NCBI GenBank assembly: GCA_002343775.1
Contig: DDSH01000001.1
Location: 114,919 to 178,918 of the forward strand
Direction of reading: 5' to 3'
DNA: 64,000 nt
Origin: Anaerolineales bacterium UBA2395
GTDB taxonomy: Bacteria; Chloroflexota; Anaerolineae; Anaerolineales; Villigracilaceae
Shown here: positions 16,906 to 25,540 of the stretch, piece after piece
Layout: each line of letters begins with the position of its first letter
Position numbering within the stretch: the first letter of the stretch is position 1
The notes under the pieces: model-generated
The model's input: the letters and a program-made list of their open reading frames with translations, nothing else
What the model was told of the DNA's origin: nothing
The model's database searches: none
Position numbers and translations under genes: made by a program

Positions 16906-17886
16906 TCACCAACCGATGATCTCGGTGTAACCAATGGGTTTATCTTCGAGTTTAACGCTCAGGCGAATGAAATCTCGCATGAAGCCGATGTATGAATCGG
17001 AGGAGAGCGCGTAGGGCAGTTGCTGCCAGGTGACTTCGTAGACTTTTTTGAGGTGATAACTGGGGACTTCGGGGAAGAGATGATGTTCGAGGTGATAGTT
17101 CTGATTAATGAAGCAAAACGAAACCAGCGGGCTGGCATGAACAGAACGGCTGGCAAGCAAGGGATCTTTGGCGTCAGTCAGCGCGTGCTGGGCAAGCCCC
17201 CACAAACCGATCAAAAAGCCTGTGACAGTAGTGGGAATCAGCCAGATGAACAAAAGATCCAAGAACGGCACTTGAGAAAAGATGAAGACGTAGAAAACCA
17301 GCATCACTGCAAACTCAAGCAGGATGCGCCGCCGCTGGCGGGATGTGCCGTGGCGGTATCCCAGCACGGGGATCAAGAAGATATAGATCGTGGGGGCAAT
17401 GAACAAACGCCCGTAGTATAGAAGCATCAAGCCCAATTTCGTTTTGGCATAGAAGCGATATTCGTCCGGGTCGCCTTGTTCGCCGAGATAACGATGATGC
17501 CGCAGGTGCAGGATGACGGCGCTGGTCAATGACATGAAGAGGGGCAGGCAAAATATAAACGAGACAAGATCGTTCAATAATTTATTTTTGAATAAGACGC
17601 TGTGCATGCCTTCGTGAACTTCGAGAAAGAAGACGAAGAATGCCAGTCCGCACAGGAAAATGCCGAGAGCCATCAGCGGAAGTTTCAGCCAGAGAGTTGA
17701 AAGCGAAACGGCAAACAAGGTCAATGCCGCGCCGCCCAACCAGACGAAAAAGAAGGTGACGATCTCGACCAGGCGCAGACGCACATCCTCTTTGCGGAAG
17801 GAAGCGAACTCGTCCTTGTGTTCGCTCATCAACTTTCGTTTGAGAGGCAGGTATTCAGGGGGAAGAGTGGCGGGAGGAAGGGGCAT
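16906..17886 (-). CDS. Membrane fatty acid desaturase
   Basis: 326-aa integral membrane di-iron enzyme that introduces a double bond or hydroxyl into an acyl chain using O2. The three histidine boxes are present: HEGMH (about residue 91), HLRHH (about 127) and HLEHH (about 266), with four to six membrane spans between them. The final box lies in NQNYHLEHHLFPEVPSYHL, as in acyl-lipid desaturases. An O2-dependent enzyme among radical SAM genes is unexpected for a strict anaerobe and suggests a facultative or microaerobic host. It ends next to the GNAT-like gene. Confidence 0.9.
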   Translation of the reverse strand: MPLPPATLPPEYLPLKRKLMSEHKDEFASFRKEDVRLRLVEIVTFFFVWLGGAALTLFAVSLSTLWLKLPLMALGIFLCGLAFFVFFLEVHEGMHSVLFKNKLLNDLVSFIFCLPLFMSLTSAVILHLRHHRYLGEQGDPDEYRFYAKTKLGLMLLYYGRLFIAPTIYIFLIPVLGYRHGTSRQRRRILLEFAVMLVFYVFIFSQVPFLDLLFIWLIPTTVTGFLIGLWGLAQHALTDAKDPLLASRSVHASPLVSFCFINQNYHLEHHLFPEVPSYHLKKVYEVTWQQLPYALSSDSYIGFMRDFIRLSVKLEDKPIGYTEIIGW

Positions 17887-17934
17887 GGGGATTTAATTTT
17901 TTACCACGAAGGAAAACCATTGTGGTTAAGGTCT

Positions 17935-19311
17935 TTACCAATGTATCGGCTCGCCTCGTTCGCGGACTTTGAGCAGGGTTCCGCTAAAAGACTCATCCCC
18001 CAGCGGATAGTAATCACGCTGACGCACCTCGCGGCGGAACATGGCATTGATGCCGTAGAACTGCCACCACATCAACGCACTGGAGCGATTGACCGAATCC
18101 ATGCTGCGGTTCCAGATGTTGCTCCAGTTATAGAATTCGGCGCGGGCGTCCACACATCCGCGTTGCAGGCGTTCGGGCGTCATGTGTGCAGGTTGGAAGG
18201 GGATCATGTTGTACGAGTAGCGGTCATCCAGCCACCATTTATCGAAGAGCAATCGTCCGTCCTGTTCAAGGCGTTTGTAGAGCGGTGTGCCTGGGAAAGG
18301 TGTCAGGTGATTGAAGGCGGCAATGTAGAACTTGTGATGCAGGGCAAAGTCCACGGTTTGTTTGAAACTGGCTTCGGTGTCTTCGTCGTAGCCAAAGACA
18401 AAGGTGATGTAGAGGCGGATGTTGTACTTGCGCAAATTTGCCAGGGCTTTTTCGTATCCGCCCTGCATGGTGTTAAAGCCTTTGTTCATCTTTTTGAGGT
18501 TGTCAGGGTTGAGCGACTCGAAGCCGATCAAGACTCCCTGACATCCGCTCTCTTTGATGAGGTGCAAAAATTCCTCGTCGTGTGCGGCGTTGATGCTCGC
18601 CTGACTGACCCAGCGGATCTTCAACTTCTTCAGTTCTTTGAAGAACTCTTTCGCCTGTGCCATATTGGACGTGATGTTATCGTCCACAAAGAAGATGAGG
18701 GGCTTCTCGCGCAGTTGCTCAAGTTCGGTGAAAATGTCGTCGGCGGGGCGGCGAGTTTGCGTGTGACCGAAGACGGTCTGTACGGCGCAGAAGTCACAGA
18801 CGAAGTGGCAGCCTCTTCCAGCCTCAACCAAGCCGATGGGCAGATAATTCTTCCCCTTGTAAATGAGGCGCTGGGGTTTCATCCGCGCAAGAGAGGGACG
18901 GGAATCCGCTCGATAGTATGGCTTGAGCGTCTTGCGTTCCACATCTTTGAGGACGGTTTCCCAAAGCGTCTCTGCTTCACCAACGACAACTGAATCGGCA
19001 TATTGAGAGACTTCTTCAGGGCATAACGTGGCATGAAAGCCGCCCATCACCACAGGCACACCGCGCTTGCGATATTCGCTGGCAATTTGATAAGCACGCT
19101 TGGCGGTGTACGTTTCCACACTGATGCCGACCAGATCGGTCGGCTCATCGTATGGGATGCGCTCCATGCGATCATCGTAGAATTTGATCTCCACACCAGC
19201 GGGAGTAAGCCCTGCAATGGCGGCAGGCGGAAGCGGCTCCATTTGCCAGAGGCGAATGTAGGGCTGGTCTTTGCGGCGACCGATACAGGGATGTATGAGG
19301 GTTAACCGCAT
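17935..19311 (-). CDS. B12-binding-domain radical SAM protein (3)
   Basis: 458 aa. Cobalamin-type N-domain (MGGFHATLCPEE), radical SAM motif GRGCHFVCDFCAV near residue 165, then FVFGYDEDTEASF and FNHLTPFPGTPLY in the barrel. ERIPYDEPTDLVGI groups it with radical SAM 1 and 2. Its start overlaps the end of radical SAM 4 by ten bases, so they are co-translated. A 48-base gap separates it from the desaturase downstream. Confidence 0.88.
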   Translation of the reverse strand: MRLTLIHPCIGRRKDQPYIRLWQMEPLPPAAIAGLTPAGVEIKFYDDRMERIPYDEPTDLVGISVETYTAKRAYQIASEYRKRGVPVVMGGFHATLCPEEVSQYADSVVVGEAETLWETVLKDVERKTLKPYYRADSRPSLARMKPQRLIYKGKNYLPIGLVEAGRGCHFVCDFCAVQTVFGHTQTRRPADDIFTELEQLREKPLIFFVDDNITSNMAQAKEFFKELKKLKIRWVSQASINAAHDEEFLHLIKESGCQGVLIGFESLNPDNLKKMNKGFNTMQGGYEKALANLRKYNIRLYITFVFGYDEDTEASFKQTVDFALHHKFYIAAFNHLTPFPGTPLYKRLEQDGRLLFDKWWLDDRYSYNMIPFQPAHMTPERLQRGCVDARAEFYNWSNIWNRSMDSVNRSSALMWWQFYGINAMFRREVRQRDYYPLGDESFSGTLLKVRERGEPIHW

Positions 19312-20717
19312 GGGGCGTTATCTCCTTTATCCACCACTGGCAGCGCCAGTTCGGTCACGGTTTCAGGCATGAAGACCGGGCTGACAGGTCTTTCGTCGAG
19401 TTGACCGATGATCCAATCGCAGTTGTAAAAATCTTTAAGATGATGAGCGTAGAAACGATAGCCCATGTTGGCGATCCACCACACCGGAGTTTGGATGCGA
19501 GATTTAAGATAACGCGTTGCCATTGCTGATGCAGAGTAGGTGTACTTCCAGGCTTTTTCGTGTCCTTCATACAATTCGGAGGGTGTCATCAACTTGGGTT
19601 GAAAGACAACATGCTGGGCATCGTACAACTCCCAATTCTTGGTGAGGATGCGTCCTTCAGATTCGAGGCGTTTGTATAAACCTGTATTCGGAAAAGGTGT
19701 GACGATGGCAAAACGCGGCAGGTCAATGCCTGCATCAATGGCGAATTTGGCGGTCTGCATGAAGACATCAGTGGTGTCATGGTCAAGCCCGAAGGTGAAA
19801 CATGCCATAAGCGTGATGCCATGCCTGTGGAGTTTTTGAGTCAGTTCCTTGTATTCACCAGGCGAGTTGAAACCTTTTTTGGTCTGGCGCAGGTTGGCAG
19901 TTGAAATGGACTCAAAACCCATCAGCAAACCTGTGCAGCCACTGCGAGCAGCAAGGGAAAGGAGCGCATCGTCCTTACCGAGAAGTGTGGTGGACAACCC
20001 GAACCAATTCACCTTGAGTGGAATCATCGCCTCGAACAAACGGGCGGCGTATTCCTTATCAGAAATGAGGTTCAGGTCAATGAAGATGATCTTGCGCCCC
20101 CAGTGCTGTTTGATATCCGCGACCACATCTTCAACGGGTTTGAAGTAGGGATGAATGCCCCACGCAGTGGGCGCAACGCAGAACTCGCAACTGTGTACAC
20201 AGGAACGCGTCGCTTCGAAAACATGCGTGGTGAGGTAATGCTGTTTCTTCATCAACTCGCGCTTCGGGAAGGGACGGTTTGCCAGGCTGAGATCAGGCGC
20301 CATATCATAGCGTCGCTTCATTTGCCCCGCGGCAAAATCACGCAAGAGTTGAGGCCAGGTGTCTTCTGCATACCCCACAACAATGGAGTCAGCGTGCGGT
20401 TGGGCGTCCTCCGGCATCAGCGTGATATGGGGTCCGCCAAGCACGACGGGAATCCCCCGTCCGCGAAAATGAGCCGCAAGTTCATAAGCACGATGCGACG
20501 AACCGGTGATGACGGTCATCCCGATCAGATCGGTTTGCAGGTTCAAATCCACATCCTCGATGCCTTCGTCGAGAATCTCAACGGTGGCGTTGAGCTCGGG
20601 CGGGATGTAGGCGGCAAGCGTGGATAATGTCAGCGGGGCATACCGAAGGTTCTTTTTGAAAATCCCCCCACGATGGCGGTACAACGGTCCTTTGGGCGAA
20701 ATGAGCGTGATCTTCAT
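19302..20717 (-). CDS. B12-binding-domain radical SAM protein (4), first gene of the cluster
   Basis: 471 aa from the ATG at 20717, chosen for its AGGAGG nine bases upstream; a longer frame to 20780 lacks support. Architecture as in its neighbours: LGGPHITLMPED in the cobalamin-type domain and TRSCVHSCEFCVAP (Cys-x3-Cys-x2-Cys). It is the most divergent of the four (LNLQTDLIGMTVITGSS), so it may do a distinct step. It follows a 290-base gap containing a leader hairpin, which makes it the probable promoter-proximal gene of the run down to glycerate kinase. Confidence 0.88.
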   Translation of the reverse strand: MKITLISPKGPLYRHRGGIFKKNLRYAPLTLSTLAAYIPPELNATVEILDEGIEDVDLNLQTDLIGMTVITGSSHRAYELAAHFRGRGIPVVLGGPHITLMPEDAQPHADSIVVGYAEDTWPQLLRDFAAGQMKRRYDMAPDLSLANRPFPKRELMKKQHYLTTHVFEATRSCVHSCEFCVAPTAWGIHPYFKPVEDVVADIKQHWGRKIIFIDLNLISDKEYAARLFEAMIPLKVNWFGLSTTLLGKDDALLSLAARSGCTGLLMGFESISTANLRQTKKGFNSPGEYKELTQKLHRHGITLMACFTFGLDHDTTDVFMQTAKFAIDAGIDLPRFAIVTPFPNTGLYKRLESEGRILTKNWELYDAQHVVFQPKLMTPSELYEGHEKAWKYTYSASAMATRYLKSRIQTPVWWIANMGYRFYAHHLKDFYNCDWIIGQLDERPVSPVFMPETVTELALPVVDKGDNAPCG

Positions 20718-21007
20718 ATGAAGCAGCCTCCTGTTTTTATAACACCGTGCCCCGCAATGGATTACGGGGCGAATTTTCACAATATTATGACATAACTTGG
20801 CAAAAAACTACCAAAACTGTCATCACATGAAAATTACATCAAAAATTTATTGTGACACAGGCCGTCATTTGTACTCATGAAGATATTCCGAAATGCAGAA
20901 AGATCGGAATGCCTTATATCAATTTTGGGTATTTGCAAGAGGTTCATCGTATGACCGTGGATTTAAATTTCCCCGATACTTATTTCCGCAGCATTAACAA
21001 TCCCAGA
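20718..21007. other. 290-base gap with leader hairpin; probable promoter region
   Basis: Longest gene-free stretch. GCCCCG (20749-20754) and CGGGGC (20765-20770) form a hairpin in the putative leader of radical SAM 4. A weaker ATTCCG/CGGAAT pair lies at 20885-20910. The rest is AT-rich and fits a promoter; no B12 riboswitch core was recognised. Confidence 0.5.
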
Positions 21008-23527
21008 TCAGCCCGGGTAATGCAACCATTTTTCAAGAACCCTCTGCAGGTCCTGCAAGGATACCGGCTTGCTCAAGTAATCATCCATGCCAGCCTGAAG
21101 GCATAGTTCACGCACTCCCGGCATGACGTTTGCAGTCACGGCAATCACCGGGATGTGGCGCTGTGTTCCTTCTTCGTTTTTCCGGATCAGCCGGATGGTT
21201 TCAAAGCCATCCATGACCGGCATGTTCAAATCCATGAGAACCAGCAGGTAGTCATCAGGATTCACCGCCAAAAGCTCCACGGCTTCGCTTCCGTTGGTTG
21301 CCTGTTTTGCAACCAGCCCAAATTCCCGTAGTTGAAGCGTGAACAGATCGCGATTTACTAGATTATCTTCCACGATCAAGATCGATTTATCGGTTTTGAA
21401 TGTTTGGGAGGCTTTTTCCGGCTCAGGCAGATCAGACAGTTGCTTCTCCAACCGGGTTTCCTTCAGCGGCAACGGCAGGCTGACCCAGAAACTGGTACCC
21501 GTCCCTTCAATGGAGTTGTAGCCGATCTCCCCATGCATCAGATCCGCCAGACGCTTGGAGATGGCAAGCCCCAGCCCGGTGCCTCCGTGCTTGCGGGTAT
21601 GAGACGAATCTGCCTGGGTAAAGGGTTCGAACAGTTTCGGTCGGACGGAAACGGGAATCCCAACGCCCGTGTCCTGAACTGTGAACGTGGTCATGATGAT
21701 GTTCTCGTTGATGCGAGTCCCTGATAGATTCAGGAAAATGGAGCCCCGTGCCGGAGTGAATTTAATGGCATTGCTGACCAGATTATTCAGGATCTGACGG
21801 ATCCTCCCGGCATCGCCCACCAGAGTTTCGGGAATGCTGGCAGAGACCACCAACGACATTTGGATATGCTTTTCACGCGCGGTATGGTTAAACAGCATGG
21901 CGGTTTCCCGCATCAATTGCGCGGGATTGAACACCCCCGGCCGGATCGACAGTTTCCCCGCTTCGATCTTGGAAAAGTCCAAAATATCATTGAGAATAGC
22001 AAGCAAATTTTGGCTGGACGACTCAATGACGCTGGCAAATTCGCGCTGTTCCGGGGTCAAAGGCGTATCCAACAACAATTCGCTCATTCCCACGATGGCG
22101 TTCATGGGCGTACGGATCTCGTGGCTCATGGTGGCGAGGAAAGCGCTTTTGAGATACGACGCTTCCAGAGCACGATCCCGCGCTTCGGCAAGGTCCATGT
22201 TGCTCTTTTCGATCGCCCTGGCATACCTGCGAAGTTTTTCCTCCATCTGGCGGCGCTCTGTCAGGTCGGTAATGACCGTGATGGAACCGGCATATTTTCC
22301 ATCCACCCAGCGCGGAACGCCGGTGATGAGCGCATATACTTCGCGATCCTGTTTTCCGCGCAGACGAGCTTCATAGGTGGTGATCTCGCCGTTCATCCTT
22401 TGCCGGAGCGAATCTTCCAACACGCCTTTATCTTCGGGGAATGTCACATCGAATGGGGTGCGCCAGATCAACTCAGACACATCATACCCAAGCATTCTGG
22501 CATAGGACTCATTGACGAACTCGAATTGTCCATTCTCATTCGTAATCGTTAGTCCCTGCCCCATTTGCGTGGCAATGGTCCGGGCAAAATCGCGCTGTTT
22601 CATGAATTCCCGCTGACTGCGTTGACGAATGATGGTATTGGTCATCAGGACTGAAATTACATTCAGCAGACTCACTTCGTCCTTCGTCCACACGCGCTCA
22701 TGCAACACCGAGTCAAAGCCGACAAACCCAAACAACCCCTCATCCGACAGCATGGGCGTCACCAGCAACGACTGGATGTTTTGCTCTTCCAGAATCGCGC
22801 GTTCAGAGGAGGCTTCCGGCGGCATTTCAGAAACACGCGGCACGATGATCGTCTCGTTATTGTTCAAGTACTTCATCCACCACGGGGCGATTTCTGTCGG
22901 CAATCCCTGCAGGTTTTCGATCTGTGGAGTGACCGATTCGGCGCACCACTCATAGGTATTGTTCATAACCGTCCGGTTGTCGACGAGTTCAAAAATATAG
23001 ACACGGTCCACATCGAACAGTTTTCCCAGCACAGCCAGCGCCTCTTGAATGGCTGCGCCAACCTCTTCTGTGGAAACGTTCATGAACTTCGTTGCAAAGT
23101 GTACGGTCAATTCTTCAAAGGTCAGCTTCTTTTGTAGATCTTCCGCCATTTTCTGCATGGACATCCGGTTGCGCATGTCGTGCGCAATATCGCGCAGCGA
23201 AGCAACCGCCACCAGCCTGCCATCCAGTTCCCCTTTGCCAATGGAAGCCTCCACCGGGAACTCCTCGCCGTTCTTGCGCCGCGCCACCACAGAACGATAC
23301 CCGCCCATGTGACGGCTGGTTCCCTCACCCTCCAGAAACGATTGAAATAATTTGGCATGCCGCCGAACATGCGGTTGCGGCAACAGGGCTGATAGATTTT
23401 TCTTTTTCAGTTCCTTCAACGACCATCCGAACATCTCCACGGCTGCTTCATTGGCGCGCAGAATCCTGCCAGTTTCATCAAAGATCAGCAAGGCATTCGT
23501 GGAGAGGGAAAGCAACAGATCAAGCAT
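21008..23527 (-). CDS. Hybrid sensor histidine kinase/response regulator (PAS-GAF-PAS-HisKA-HATPase-REC)
   Basis: 839-aa cytoplasmic-looking kinase: PAS (about 1-120), GAF (about 150-310), PAS (about 320-430), dimerisation helix with MSHEIRTPMNA (phospho-His near 471), ATPase (HGGTGLGLAISKRL), and C-terminal receiver with LMDLNMPVMDG (Asp near 764). No transmembrane segment is evident, so it senses an internal or diffusible signal. It overlaps the flippase gene by eight bases. It sits at the end of the glycan operon with a stand-alone receiver nearby, which may be its partner or the sink of its phosphoryl group. Confidence 0.92.
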   Translation of the reverse strand: MLDLLLSLSTNALLIFDETGRILRANEAAVEMFGWSLKELKKKNLSALLPQPHVRRHAKLFQSFLEGEGTSRHMGGYRSVVARRKNGEEFPVEASIGKGELDGRLVAVASLRDIAHDMRNRMSMQKMAEDLQKKLTFEELTVHFATKFMNVSTEEVGAAIQEALAVLGKLFDVDRVYIFELVDNRTVMNNTYEWCAESVTPQIENLQGLPTEIAPWWMKYLNNNETIIVPRVSEMPPEASSERAILEEQNIQSLLVTPMLSDEGLFGFVGFDSVLHERVWTKDEVSLLNVISVLMTNTIIRQRSQREFMKQRDFARTIATQMGQGLTITNENGQFEFVNESYARMLGYDVSELIWRTPFDVTFPEDKGVLEDSLRQRMNGEITTYEARLRGKQDREVYALITGVPRWVDGKYAGSITVITDLTERRQMEEKLRRYARAIEKSNMDLAEARDRALEASYLKSAFLATMSHEIRTPMNAIVGMSELLLDTPLTPEQREFASVIESSSQNLLAILNDILDFSKIEAGKLSIRPGVFNPAQLMRETAMLFNHTAREKHIQMSLVVSASIPETLVGDAGRIRQILNNLVSNAIKFTPARGSIFLNLSGTRINENIIMTTFTVQDTGVGIPVSVRPKLFEPFTQADSSHTRKHGGTGLGLAISKRLADLMHGEIGYNSIEGTGTSFWVSLPLPLKETRLEKQLSDLPEPEKASQTFKTDKSILIVEDNLVNRDLFTLQLREFGLVAKQATNGSEAVELLAVNPDDYLLVLMDLNMPVMDGFETIRLIRKNEEGTQRHIPVIAVTANVMPGVRELCLQAGMDDYLSKPVSLQDLQRVLEKWLHYPG

Positions 23528-24800
23528 GGTGTATCACCGTCCGCAAAAAGGAAACCGTTCGCCGGTGTAAAAAGTTATGCCACAGCAGCGCAAGGAACAG
23601 CGCCGCCATGACGATCACCTGCACGTACACCACCTGTGCCAGAGAAGCGTGGAAAAAGACAATACCCAGGACTTGTGCAAATCCCGCCGCAATGGCAAAG
23701 CCGGTCTCACGCCCCATGCCGAGGGACAGACGATAATTGATGACAACATTCGCCATCGAATACAAAGAGGTCGCCAGCGCATACAACCATAACAAATTGG
23801 CAACGCCCAAATATTTTTCACCGAACAAGATCGTAATGACCCATTGCGGGAAGAACAAGGTCAGCAGCACCACCGGCAGAGAAATGCCCCCAACAATGCC
23901 CAGCGATATCCATAGTAAATGCGTGTGCGCTTCGCCCATCTTTTGTTTTTGCGCCACGATCGGGAACATGGTCGTCACCACCGACCAGGTGGCGAAGAAC
24001 ACAATGCGGCCGATCAGCGCCAGTGCAGCGTATTTGCCGGCATCACTGGTTTCAAAAAAGCGCTTCACCAGGATCACGTCGCTGTTGTTGATCAGGATCT
24101 GCCCCAACTGCGAGACCAACACCGGCGCGGCAAATGCCAGCAGTTCCATGCGCATCGCTTTGGAAATGGGTTCCTTCGACGCAAGCCCGGTTACAGCGGA
24201 ACGCGCCACCCACCAGGTGAAGACAAAGGACAAGCTGATACCAATCACTGCCCCATTGACGGAAAGCCCCAGCGCCACCAACAGAATGCTGACCAGCAAG
24301 CGGCTCCACATCTCGACCTGGTAACTGATCGCCAAAATCTTGAAGTTGGTGCGCCCCTGTAACATTCCACGCTCCACGGCTTGTACCATGCTGAATGGCA
24401 GCGCCATGCCGAAAATAACAAATGGAAGGGATGATTGCGTATGAAAAAAATTCTTTAGCGCCGGCGCAAAGATGGCGAAGAACGCTGTCAGCGTAAGACC
24501 AAGGCTGAGGGCAACGAACCAGATAAAACGTCGAAGAGAAGCGAGGGTTTTATCATCCCCATCGGCAGTATGAATGGCGGCATACCGCGCAGAAGTCATT
24601 TGGATCGGCGCGGTGAGGAAGGTCACCACCAACAGCAGGGTGACGATGAGCGATAGGTCGGCAAACAGCGAAGGACCCAGCCACCTGCCCATGATAAGGT
24701 TGTAGATGTAATTGCCCGCGTTGACAACGGTCATGCTGAGCATGAGCAGCGCGCTGGCAGAGGCGAATTTGGAGTGGAGAAGTTCCTTGATCTTACTCAT
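23520..24800 (-). CDS. Oligosaccharide flippase family protein (Wzx-like)
   Basis: 426-aa polytopic membrane protein with about 12 hydrophobic spans, of the polysaccharide-synthesis/MVF superfamily. It would flip a lipid-linked glycan across the membrane. NYIYNLIMGRWLGPSLFADL near residue 28 is the typical opening block. It overlaps the response-regulator gene by four bases and the hybrid kinase by eight, an intimate coupling between glycan export and signalling. The donor lipid and glycan are unknown. Confidence 0.82.
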   Translation of the reverse strand: MSKIKELLHSKFASASALLMLSMTVVNAGNYIYNLIMGRWLGPSLFADLSLIVTLLLVVTFLTAPIQMTSARYAAIHTADGDDKTLASLRRFIWFVALSLGLTLTAFFAIFAPALKNFFHTQSSLPFVIFGMALPFSMVQAVERGMLQGRTNFKILAISYQVEMWSRLLVSILLVALGLSVNGAVIGISLSFVFTWWVARSAVTGLASKEPISKAMRMELLAFAAPVLVSQLGQILINNSDVILVKRFFETSDAGKYAALALIGRIVFFATWSVVTTMFPIVAQKQKMGEAHTHLLWISLGIVGGISLPVVLLTLFFPQWVITILFGEKYLGVANLLWLYALATSLYSMANVVINYRLSLGMGRETGFAIAAGFAQVLGIVFFHASLAQVVYVQVIVMAALFLALLWHNFLHRRTVSFLRTVIHHA

Positions 24801-25171
24801 GGGGAAGGAAGCAGGCTGGCTACCACCTCCAACACGGTCTTGGAACTGGCAGGCTTGGTAAGAAACCCTTGAATACCAACCTTTTCGGCGCGGATGCGTT
24901 CATCATCATCGCCGCTGCCGGTGAGGATGATGACCGGGAGGTGGGCATACTGCGGCATGGCACGGATGTGCTGCAACAGGGTGATGCCGTCCATGCCGGG
25001 CATGGAGACATCGAGAATTGCCAGGTCGGGCGTATTGACCTCAAGCCAGCGCAGGGTATTTTCGCCGTCGGCAACGGAAGTACTTTCATAGCCTGCTTTG
25101 TTGAGGGTGTAGGTAAGGATGCGCTGGTTGTTGGGCTCGTCATCCACGACGAGGATCTTGGCTTTGCTCAT
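24797..25171 (-). CDS. Stand-alone response regulator (REC only)
   Basis: 124 aa. ATG 25171 (MSKAKILVVDDEP) was chosen because it follows the STAS stop and has AAGG eight bases upstream. Phospho-acceptor Asp is in LAILDVSMPGMDG; VIILTGSGDDD and FLTKPAS supply the conserved Thr and Lys. There is no DNA-binding output, so it acts by protein contact, like CheY or SpoIIE-associated receivers. Its neighbours are a STAS protein and a flippase. Confidence 0.9.
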   Translation of the reverse strand: MSKAKILVVDDEPNNQRILTYTLNKAGYESTSVADGENTLRWLEVNTPDLAILDVSMPGMDGITLLQHIRAMPQYAHLPVIILTGSGDDDERIRAEKVGIQGFLTKPASSKTVLEVVASLLPSP

Positions 25172-25172
25172 G

Positions 25173-25517
25173 CTAGAAACCTTTCGGCACGATCTCGGAT
25201 TTTTCGATGGAGACGAAGACCTGATCAAACTTGGTCAGTTTGAGGATGCGGGAAGCCGCTTCTTCGCGGGGCCAGACCAGGCGCACATCACCGTTCTTCT
25301 GGCGCGCTCGTTTGAGCACACTGACCAGAACCGCCAGCCCGGCGGAGTCGATCATGGCGACATCGGTCAGGTCGAAAACGAAATGGTCGAATCCATTGGC
25401 GATGTATTCGTCGCAGGTTTTGCGAAGCGCGGGCGCTTCGAAGGCATCGAGCCGTCCTTTCAAAGAGATGGCGGCAATTTTGATGATCTGTTCGGTGGGA
25501 TTGATTTCAAGTGACAT
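25173..25517 (-). CDS. STAS-domain anti-sigma-factor antagonist (1)
   Basis: 114-aa SpoIIAA/RsbV-like switch protein. The conserved loop AMIDSAGLAVLV holds the Ser that a HATPase kinase phosphorylates; when dephosphorylated by a PP2C phosphatase it binds and sequesters the kinase. It sits 23 bases after the fused phosphatase/kinase gene and one base before the response regulator. No sigma factor gene is in the window, so the final target may be an enzyme or transporter rather than RNA polymerase. Confidence 0.88.
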   Translation of the reverse strand: MSLEINPTEQIIKIAAISLKGRLDAFEAPALRKTCDEYIANGFDHFVFDLTDVAMIDSAGLAVLVSVLKRARQKNGDVRLVWPREEAASRILKLTKFDQVFVSIEKSEIVPKGF

Positions 25518-25540
25518 AATTTTCTCTTTCTCTTTGGCGT

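Noticed and set aside
20718..21007. Cobalamin riboswitch before the B12-type radical SAM genes
   Set aside because: Only two short hairpins are visible; the conserved B12-box was not recognised.
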